DNA of 13,990 nucleotides from an uncultured Collinsella sp. (GTDB taxonomy: Bacteria > Actinomycetota > Coriobacteriia > Coriobacteriales > Coriobacteriaceae). A program made the position numbers and the translations under genes. The stretch covers positions 1 through 13,990 of the forward strand of contig CABUBZ010000051.1 in assembly GCA_902489945.1 (NCBI GenBank), given 5' to 3'. Below, in pieces: positions 5,488 to 11,067 of the stretch (position 1 is its first letter; every line of letters starts with the position of its first letter). The notes beneath the pieces are model-generated. The model saw only the letters and a program-made list of their open reading frames with translations. It had not been told where the DNA came from and searched no databases.

Positions 5488-6318
5488 TTAATATTGCCAC
5501 ATGTGGTTGACGGGCCCGGAGCCTTTGCCCATGTCAAAGCCGGCGGCGAGAGCGCCCGTTAGGTAGGCCTTGCCGGCGTTGACGGCATCGGCAAGATCCA
5601 TGCCCTGGGCCAGCGCGCAGGCGATGGCGGACGAAAGCGTACAGCCAGTACCGTGCGTGTTGCCGGTCTCGATGCGCTTGTGGCGGAACCACGTGGTGAG
5701 CGGATCGCCCAGATGGTTGCCCTCGTCATCGAGCGGCGCGGGCTCTGCTAGCACATCGTTGGCCTCGTTGACAAAATGCCCGCCCTTAACGAGAGACGCG
5801 CAGCCAAAGCGACGGGTGAGAAGCATGGCGGCATTTTGCTGCGTGCGCTCGGAATCGACCTCATAATCGAGCAGCGCCATGGCCTCGGGAATGTTGGGCG
5901 TGATAACGGTCGCCAGCGGGAACAGGCGGCGGGTGAGTGCCTCAGCGGCATCCTCGGCAATGAGGCGAGCACCCGAGGTGGCGACCATGACGGGGTCGAC
6001 GACGATATTTTGTGCGTCCCAGGCGCTCAAGCGGTCGGCGATAACCTCGATAATCTCGGCAGAGGAAACCATGCCGATCTTGACGGCGCTGGGTCGAATA
6101 TCGTCAAAAACGGCATCGATCTGCGCCGCGACAATATCCGGAGAGATGTTCTGCACGGCGGTAACGCCCAGTGTGTTTTGCGCTGTGATGGCAGTGATGG
6201 CCGTCTCGGCATACAGGCGGTGCGCCGTGATGGTCTTGATGTCGGCCTGAATGCCGGCGCCACCGCTGGAATCGGATCCCGCGATGGATAGAACGGCAGG
6301 TACCTTGCTGCGATCCAT
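5488..6318 (-). CDS. thiD: Hydroxymethylpyrimidine (phosphate) kinase
   Basis: A 276-residue ribokinase-fold kinase that phosphorylates 4-amino-5-hydroxymethyl-2-methylpyrimidine (HMP) and HMP-phosphate with ATP to give HMP-PP for thiamin synthesis in the cytoplasm. Family motifs are complete: SIAGSDSSGGAGIQADIKT (11-29), NIVVDPVMVATSGARLI (104-120), ITPNIPEA (139-146), VKGGH (177-181) and NTHGTGCTLSSAIA (220-233), with the active-site Cys226 in the GTGC anion-hole loop. Length is normal and no thiE fusion is present. The ATG at 6318 has AAGGGAG five bases upstream. It follows thiC by 182 bases on the same strand and has its own TATAAT, so it may be transcribed both from thiC and alone. It is convergent with the SGNH hydrolase across the palindrome array. 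Confidence 0.96.
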   Translation of the reverse strand: MDRSKVPAVLSIAGSDSSGGAGIQADIKTITAHRLYAETAITAITAQNTLGVTAVQNISPDIVAAQIDAVFDDIRPSAVKIGMVSSAEIIEVIADRLSAWDAQNIVVDPVMVATSGARLIAEDAAEALTRRLFPLATVITPNIPEAMALLDYEVDSERTQQNAAMLLTRRFGCASLVKGGHFVNEANDVLAEPAPLDDEGNHLGDPLTTWFRHKRIETGNTHGTGCTLSSAIACALAQGMDLADAVNAGKAYLTGALAAGFDMGKGSGPVNHMWQY

Positions 6319-6364
6319 GTTCGCTCCCTTGTCTGGTCGGATTCAAATGGGTCTTTTACCCCGC

Positions 6365-6370
6365 ATTATA
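6365..6370 (-). promoter_or_regulatory. Perfect -10 (TATAAT) for thiD
   Basis: On the minus strand TTTATAATGCGG lies 47 bases before the thiD ATG in the thiC-thiD gap. No good -35 stands 16-18 bases upstream. If used, thiD has a start that bypasses the TPP riboswitch of thiC. Confidence 0.5.
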
Positions 6371-6500
6371 AAGAGGCCCAGGCCGGCGATATGCCGAACC
6401 CGGGCGCGAGATGCAATTTTTACGCAAATGCAAGCAAATGTTCACAGGTTAACAATTGGCAGGTGCTGCGGCGAGCCCATAGGCGATCGCGGCGATAAGG

Positions 6501-7835
6501 CTAGTCCTCCATGCCGAGATCGATCGTCGTACCCTCGAACACCTTGTTGACGGTGCGGACGGCGCACATCTTGCCGCACATGGTGCAGGTGCCCTCGGTG
6601 GCAGCGGGGGATTCCTCGTAGCGCTTCTTACCGGTGACCGGGTCGAGAGCGCACTTCCACATGGCGTCCCAGTCGAGCTTGCGGCGTGCCTGGCCCATCT
6701 TGTCGTCCATGTCGCGGGCGTGGGGCACCTTTTTGGCGATGTCGGCGGCGTGTGCGGCGATCTTGGTGGCCATGAGGCCGTCGAGCACGTCCTGGGCGTT
6801 GGGCAGGCACAGGTGCTCGGCCGGCGTCACGTAGCACAGGAAGTCGGCTCCGGAGCTGGCGGAGATGGCGCCGCCGATGGCGGCGGTGATGTGGTCGTAG
6901 CCCACTCCGATATCGGTCACCAGCGGCCCGAGCACATAGAACGGGGCGTTGTGGCACAGGCGCTTCTGCAGTTTCATATTGGCGGCGATCTCGTCGAGCG
7001 CCATGTGACCCGGACCCTCGACCATGACCTGGACGCCGGCGGCCCAAGCGCGCTTGCACAGCTTGCCCAGCTCGATCATCTCGGCGGTCTCGGTGGCGTC
7101 GTTGGAGTCGTAGAGGCAGCCCGGGCGGCAGGAGTCGCCGAGCGAAATCGTCACGTCGTACTCGTGGCAGATTTCGAGCAGCTCGTCAAAGTACTCGTAG
7201 AAGGGGTTTTCGTTGCCGGTGACCTCCATCCAGCCAAACAGCAGCGAGCCGCCACGGCTGACGATGTTCATGAGACGGCCGGTCTCTTTAAAGGTCTTGG
7301 TGACCGACTTGTTGATGCCGCAGTGGATGGTCATAAAGTCCACGCCGTCCTCGGCGTGCGCGCGCACGACTTCGAACAGGTCGTCCTTGGTGAGCTTGAC
7401 CAGCGGCTTTTCCATGTAGCCGATGGCGTCGTACATGGGGACGGTGCCCACCATGAGCGGTGTCTCGTCGATGAGCTGCTGGCGGAACTGGCGCGTCTTG
7501 CCCGAGTTGGAGAGGTCCATGATGGCGTCGGCGCCGTAGTCCTCGGCAATCTTGACCTTCTTCCATTCCTCGGCGGCATCGGCCTTGTCGCCCGAGATGC
7601 CCAGGTTGACATTGACCTTGGTGGACAGGCCCTCACCGACACCAAAGGCGCGCATGCCCTTTTTGATATGCACGATGTTGGCGGGGATGGCGATGCGGCC
7701 GTCGGCCACGCGCTCGCGGATGTACTCGGGGTCGCGATGCTCGCGCTCGGCGACCTCCTTCATCTGCGGTGTGATCTGCCCGGCGCGGGCGAAGTCGATT
7801 TGCGTGACGAGCGTGGGCTCGGTTTGTGTGCTCAT
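6501..7835 (-). CDS. thiC: Phosphomethylpyrimidine synthase (HMP-P synthase)
   Basis: A 444-residue radical-SAM-type ThiC, which rearranges aminoimidazole ribotide (AIR) to HMP phosphate, the committed pyrimidine step of thiamin synthesis. It is the short form without the N-terminal extension of the roughly 600-residue enzymes. Conserved blocks include VNVNLGISGD (74-83), AIMDLSNSGK (104-113), TVPMYDAIGY (131-140), MTIHCGINKS (168-177), SLGDSCRPGC (231-240), VMVEGPGHMALDEI (270-283), APFYVLGPLVTDIGVGYDHI (297-316) and FLCYVTPAEHLCLP (332-345). The C-terminal cluster ligands are Cys417, Cys420 and Cys424 (CTMCGKMC). I chose the ATG at 7835 rather than the in-frame one at 7859, because GAAGGGAG stands eight bases before it and the upstream codons lie in the riboswitch. 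Control by TPP is shown by the leader. Confidence 0.97.
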   Translation of the reverse strand: MSTQTEPTLVTQIDFARAGQITPQMKEVAEREHRDPEYIRERVADGRIAIPANIVHIKKGMRAFGVGEGLSTKVNVNLGISGDKADAAEEWKKVKIAEDYGADAIMDLSNSGKTRQFRQQLIDETPLMVGTVPMYDAIGYMEKPLVKLTKDDLFEVVRAHAEDGVDFMTIHCGINKSVTKTFKETGRLMNIVSRGGSLLFGWMEVTGNENPFYEYFDELLEICHEYDVTISLGDSCRPGCLYDSNDATETAEMIELGKLCKRAWAAGVQVMVEGPGHMALDEIAANMKLQKRLCHNAPFYVLGPLVTDIGVGYDHITAAIGGAISASSGADFLCYVTPAEHLCLPNAQDVLDGLMATKIAAHAADIAKKVPHARDMDDKMGQARRKLDWDAMWKCALDPVTGKKRYEESPAATEGTCTMCGKMCAVRTVNKVFEGTTIDLGMED

Positions 7836-7849
7836 TGGCACGGCTCCCT

Positions 7850-7938
7850 TCGTTGGCATTACCCATATCAGGTTTGCGGGTCAGGGCGGGCGCGCCCAGT
7901 CTCAGCCTGCCGTCTTGTCCTGCAAGCTCCCCGTTTAT
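7850..7938 (-). promoter_or_regulatory. TPP riboswitch (THI element) in the thiC leader
   Basis: Read on the minus strand, the leader has the conserved THI-box elements in order: ACGGGGAGC (7926-7934), GGCTGAGACTGGG with the CUGAGA pyrimidine-sensor loop (7900-7905), a variable GC stem, GACCCGCAAACCTGAT (ACCTGAT, 7867-7873) and GGGTAATGCC (AATGCC, 7855-7860). The last element runs within a few bases into GAAGGGAG (7844-7851), the thiC Shine-Dalgarno. There is no T run after it, so control by hiding the ribosome binding site is more likely than termination. The riboswitch identity is firm. Confidence 0.96.
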
Positions 7939-7950
7939 GTGGTGGGCTCA

Positions 7951-7956
7951 AGTATA
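7951..7956 (-). promoter_or_regulatory. Likely -10 (TATACT) of thiC
   Basis: On the minus strand GCTATACTTG stands about 17 bases before the first riboswitch element, placing the transcription start near 7944. No -35 is recognisable. The plus-strand TACGAT for the 8007 gene (7968-7973) begins 12 bases away, so the two divergent promoters overlap. Confidence 0.5.
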
Positions 7957-7967
7957 GCTCGAATGGG

Positions 7968-7973
7968 TACGAT
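7968..7973 (+). promoter_or_regulatory. Possible -10 (TACGAT) for the membrane-anchored unknown gene
   Basis: GGGTACGATTG lies 34 bases before the ATG at 8007, leaving room for a short leader with the strong GGGGAGG ribosome binding site. It has no -35 match and shares its upstream region with the thiC promoter. Confidence 0.35.
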
Positions 7974-8006
7974 TGACGCGATGAGCATGCCCGTGGGGAG
8001 GCGAAC

Positions 8007-8528
8007 ATGAAAGACAAGCATCTGTATCGGGAGACGCAGTGGGACGTGTCGGCCGAGGAGGGCCGTGCGCACCATGGCCTTGTCGCGATTGGTTTTGCGG
8101 TGCTTGCCGTGCTGGTGATTGCCTTTTGTATTTGGACGTTTGGCGGTCGCGGCGGCACTGCCTGGGAGTTTGAGGCCGATGATAGCCTACCGATTATGAC
8201 GGTGAGGAGTACTGGCGGTAATGCCAATACGCTCGCCATTCCGGGCGATTATTGGTACCCGCGCGATGAGTTTGTGCAGTTGCAGCTGAGTGGTGGGTCC
8301 ATTCCAGGCGAAGAAATCGAACGCGTGACGTTTGACGCGGCGCTCAAAACGCTGACGGTGAAGCTCAAAGATCAAGGAGATGTGCCCACGACCATGGATA
8401 TCGCCCTGACGGAATGGCGCCTGGAGCCCCCGTCGGGCGTCAAGGCGTCCGATGTGGAGCATGTCAAGATTACCTATCAGGACGGCTCGACAAGCGAGAT
8501 TGCCAAGGCAGACGGCTTGGCGGAATAG
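8007..8528 (+). CDS. Membrane-anchored protein of unknown function
   Basis: A 173-residue protein I do not recognise. A charged N-terminus (1-23) is followed by one hydrophobic helix (GLVAIGFAVLAVLVIAFCIWTF, about 24-45), then a Gly-rich turn and a 125-residue soluble domain. No cleavage site or lipobox is seen, so it is probably a single-pass protein with its C-terminal domain outside the membrane. The soluble part looks strand-rich (PIMTVRSTGG, KTLTVKLKDQGD, TMDIALTEWRLEPPSG, EHVKITYQDGSTSEIAKA). The ATG at 8007 is preceded by GGGGAGG at ideal spacing, which supports the start. It is divergent from thiC and convergent with yaaA (63 bases between stops), so it is probably transcribed alone. 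No link to thiamin is implied by the sequence. Confidence 0.85.
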   Translation: MKDKHLYRETQWDVSAEEGRAHHGLVAIGFAVLAVLVIAFCIWTFGGRGGTAWEFEADDSLPIMTVRSTGGNANTLAIPGDYWYPRDEFVQLQLSGGSIPGEEIERVTFDAALKTLTVKLKDQGDVPTTMDIALTEWRLEPPSGVKASDVEHVKITYQDGSTSEIAKADGLAE

Positions 8529-8591
8529 CGGGATGTTCACCGAATATCATGAAAGCATGCCGAGGTGGAGTTCGGCGCTGGCGACACGCAT

Positions 8592-9401
8592 TTAGAATGC
8601 CTGCTCGTTGATGAAGACCAGGCTATCTGGGGACGAGAGCTCGGGGACATAGCGGTAGCCAAGGTTGAACTCGGTAAGACCAGCGGCGTCCTCGACCTTG
8701 TTTTCCGCCATCCAGCGCACCATGGAGCCGCGTGCCTTTTTGCTGGCGGTCGATCGCTGGATGGGCTTGCCGTTGCGGACACCTTCGCCAAAGAGACAAG
8801 TGATGGTTGTGGCGTCGCCTGCGAGATGGGGTAGAACGGCCTTGGCGTACTCCACGCTGGCAAGGTTGACGACCGTGGTGTTGGAGCCGGTCGGCGCAAT
8901 GGCGCATGCAAGTTTGTCGCCCCAAAACGCATAGAGGTCACGGGCGTTGTCGACGGCGAGCTTGGCTCCCATTTCGAGCCGATAGGGCTCAACGCCATGG
9001 AAAGGCCGCACGCATCCGTACAATCCGGAGAGGATCCAGAGATGGTTTTGCAGCCAGTCGAGTTGTGCAGCATCCATGACCTCGGGCGCCATGCTTTGGT
9101 ATTGGATGCCGTGGTAGGACATGACGGCGGGGGAGATTCGGCGCGCGATATCGGGATCGGCGAGGTCGGCATCGCTCAGGGCGGGCATAAATTCGTGAAG
9201 CGTATCCAGGCACGTTGTAAGCAGCCTGTCGCTCACGTTCCAAAGGGCCTGAAGACCTGCTGCGCCATCCTCGCGTTCGATGCCCAGCAGTGCCTGATGG
9301 AGCCGGGCCGTCTGATGTGCAAAAGGCGGTATGCCCAAAACGTCAAAGGCATCTTGAGCTGTCCGCATCTGTTTGGCGGGCGAAATGACGACCTGTAGCA
9401 C
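8592..9401 (-). CDS. yaaA: YaaA family (DUF328) peroxide-stress protein
   Basis: A 269-residue protein of the YaaA/UPF0246 family; E. coli YaaA (258 residues) lowers free intracellular iron during peroxide stress and binds DNA. Family blocks are clear: VVISPAKQMR (4-13), VMSYHGIQYQSM, LWILSGLYGCVRPFHGVEPYRLEMG, LYAFWGDKLA, VVNLASVEYAKAV, STASKKARGSMVRWM and FNLGYRYVPELS near the C-terminus. The start is GTG at 9401, fixed by GGGAGGAGG five bases before it. The upstream aminopeptidase gene ends 102 bases away, and a large terminator fills that gap and touches this ribosome binding site; I see no promoter between them. It is convergent with the 8007 gene. The function in this organism is inferred from the family. 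Confidence 0.94.
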   Translation of the reverse strand: MLQVVISPAKQMRTAQDAFDVLGIPPFAHQTARLHQALLGIEREDGAAGLQALWNVSDRLLTTCLDTLHEFMPALSDADLADPDIARRISPAVMSYHGIQYQSMAPEVMDAAQLDWLQNHLWILSGLYGCVRPFHGVEPYRLEMGAKLAVDNARDLYAFWGDKLACAIAPTGSNTTVVNLASVEYAKAVLPHLAGDATTITCLFGEGVRNGKPIQRSTASKKARGSMVRWMAENKVEDAAGLTEFNLGYRYVPELSSPDSLVFINEQAF

Positions 9402-9416
9402 GGAATCCTCCTCCCG

Positions 9417-9488
9417 CTAAAAAAGTTGCGGTGAAATACAGACCGCTTTCCCCGTTGGAAGGCCTGATGAATCCGTATTTCACCGCAA
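9417..9488 (-). terminator. Long-loop terminator-like hairpin between the aminopeptidase gene and yaaA
   Basis: On the minus strand TTGCGGTGAAATAC (9488-9475) pairs perfectly with GTATTTCACCGCAA (9439-9426), a 14-base stem with a 35-base loop. It is followed by CTTTTTTAG and then at once by the yaaA Shine-Dalgarno. The loop can form a small inner helix (TTCC with GGAA). It should end the aminopeptidase transcript or attenuate yaaA. Confidence 0.8.
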
Positions 9489-9503
9489 GTTACAAGGGTT
9501 TGG

Positions 9504-10901
9504 TTAGGCGCGCTCGAGGAAGGCCTTGTAGCCGCGGTAGGCCTCGTAGATGTCGGCCTTGTTGGCGACCTCCCACAGGGCGTGCATGGACAGGACGGCA
9601 ACGCCGGAGTCGATGACGTTCATGCCGTACTTGGCCATGATGTAGGCAATGGTGCCGCCGCCGCCCGCGTTGACGCGGCCGAGCTCGCAGGTCTGGAAGT
9701 CCACGCCTGCCTCGTCCATGATGTCGCGGATGAGGGCTACGTACTCGGCGTCGGCGTCGTTGGAGCCACCCTTGCCGCGGCTGCCCGTGTACTTGTTAAA
9801 GCACAGGCCACGACCCATGAAGGCGGCGTTTTTGGTCTCGAACTTGCCGGCATAGCCCGGGTCGAAGCCGGCGGACACGTCGGAGGAGAGCATGCGGCTG
9901 TGGGCGAGTGCACGGCGCAGGGCCAGCGGGCTATCCTCACCGGCGAGCGTCATGATCTCGGCGACGGTGTTCTCGAAGAAGCGGCTCGTCATACCGGTGG
10001 CACCCACGGAGCCGATCTCCTCCTTGTCGACGATGAGCGTGATACTCGTGCGCTCCACGTTGGCGACGTTGAGCTGGGCGAGCATGGACGGATAGGCGCA
10101 GACACGGTCGTCGTGACCATAGCCCAGAATCATGGAGCGGTCGAGGCCCATGTCGCGGGCCGGGCCGGCGGGCACGACCTCGATCTCGGCGGAGAGGAAG
10201 TCCTCCTCCTCGACGTCGTACTGCTCCTTGAGGATGTCCAAGAACATCTGCTTGACGGGCTCCTTGGGGGCGTCCTTGTCGTCCTCGTCAAACTTGACGG
10301 GGCGGCCGCCCACGATCACGTCGAGGATCTCGGCGTCGACGGCGTCCTTGGCAGGCTTGGCCATCTGCTCGCTGGAGAGGTGGATCAGCAGGTCGGAGAT
10401 GGTAAAGACGGGGTCGTCCGCCTTGTCGCCGATGTTGATATCGACGGTGGTGCCGTCCTTTTTGCAGATGACGCCCACGAGTGCGAGCGGGGAGGCCACC
10501 CAGTGGTAGCTCTTGACGCCGCCATAGTAGTGCGTGTCGAGGTAGGCCATATCGCCGGCCTCGAAGGCGGGGTTCTGCTTAAGGTCCAGGCGCGGCGAGT
10601 CCACGTGGGCGCCCAGGATGTTAAAGCCCTGCTCGAGCGGGGCGCAGCCCAGGTTGACGAGCATGAGGTCCTTGCCGTGGTTGGCGGCGTACACCTTATC
10701 GCCGGCCTTGAGCGCGCGGCCCTCGGCGATCACGGTTTCCAGATTGACGTAACCCGCCTCCTCGGCCATCTTGATGCCGGCCTTGACGCACAGGCGCTCG
10801 GTCTTGTTCTCGCTCAAAAACTGCTTATAGCCGCGGCAAAGCTCCTCGAGCTCCTCGATCTGCTGTGGCGTGTACTTTTTCCATGCGCAGGGACGCTCCA
10901 T
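9504..10901 (-). CDS. M18-family zinc aminopeptidase
   Basis: A 465-residue metallo-aminopeptidase of family M18 (aminopeptidase I / LAP4 type), a cytoplasmic dizinc enzyme that normally forms a dodecamer and removes N-terminal residues from peptides. Metal and catalytic motifs are complete: GAHVDSPRLDLK with His99, YGHDDRVCAYP with bridging Asp264 or Asp265, VDKEEIGSVGATGM with catalytic Glu294 and zinc ligand Glu295, SSDVSAGFDP with Asp341, and VLSMHALWEVANK with His440. The frame is open for 187 codons further upstream, but that part is antisense to the beginning of polA. The ATG at 10901 has AAAGGAG eight bases before it and an extended -10 50 bases upstream. The substrate preference (acidic or broad) cannot be told. 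It precedes yaaA on the same strand, separated by a terminator. Confidence 0.95.
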   Translation of the reverse strand: MERPCAWKKYTPQQIEELEELCRGYKQFLSENKTERLCVKAGIKMAEEAGYVNLETVIAEGRALKAGDKVYAANHGKDLMLVNLGCAPLEQGFNILGAHVDSPRLDLKQNPAFEAGDMAYLDTHYYGGVKSYHWVASPLALVGVICKKDGTTVDINIGDKADDPVFTISDLLIHLSSEQMAKPAKDAVDAEILDVIVGGRPVKFDEDDKDAPKEPVKQMFLDILKEQYDVEEEDFLSAEIEVVPAGPARDMGLDRSMILGYGHDDRVCAYPSMLAQLNVANVERTSITLIVDKEEIGSVGATGMTSRFFENTVAEIMTLAGEDSPLALRRALAHSRMLSSDVSAGFDPGYAGKFETKNAAFMGRGLCFNKYTGSRGKGGSNDADAEYVALIRDIMDEAGVDFQTCELGRVNAGGGGTIAYIMAKYGMNVIDSGVAVLSMHALWEVANKADIYEAYRGYKAFLERA

Positions 10902-10950
10902 AACGCAGGCTCCTTTCGGATCGATCGTGCTGGTTGATGTACCGTGAGCC

Positions 10951-10960
10951 ATCGTATCAC
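10951..10960 (-). promoter_or_regulatory. Likely extended -10 promoter of the aminopeptidase gene
   Basis: On the minus strand GTGATACGATGG holds TG-A-TACGAT, 50 bases before the ATG at 10901; a start near 10944 gives a leader of about 43 bases. The same ten bases GTGATACGAT precede the phosphate permease gene at a similar distance. Confidence 0.5.
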
Positions 10961-11019
10961 GCGCGGGCTCGCGGCGGCAGGGGAGCCTGATGTGCGGTGG
11001 CCGCGGGGCGGGGAGCGTG

Positions 11020-11025
11020 TAAACT
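11020..11025 (+). promoter_or_regulatory. Possible -10 (TAAACT) of polA
   Basis: GCGTGTAAACTGG lies 43 bases before the polA ATG in the divergent region shared with the aminopeptidase gene. The -35 region is very GC-rich and shows no match, so this is tentative. Confidence 0.35.
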
Positions 11026-11067
11026 GGTGTGAGCAAGCCGTGCCCAGCCCAAAGCGAGGTATTCAAT

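Noticed and set aside
6720..7976. Plus-strand frame of 418 codons opposite thiC
   Set aside because: This is a high-GC mirror frame of thiC: Gly/Val/His/Asp-rich with no motifs, and it runs through the TPP riboswitch.
9582..10937. Plus-strand frame of 451 codons opposite the aminopeptidase gene
   Set aside because: The real M18 motifs are on the other strand; this frame has the repetitive Val/Gly/Asp/His composition of an antisense shadow.
11029..11067. Upstream GTG start for polA
   Set aside because: It would add 13 residues not seen in PolA proteins and lies at the predicted transcription start; the ATG at 11068 gives the usual N-terminus.
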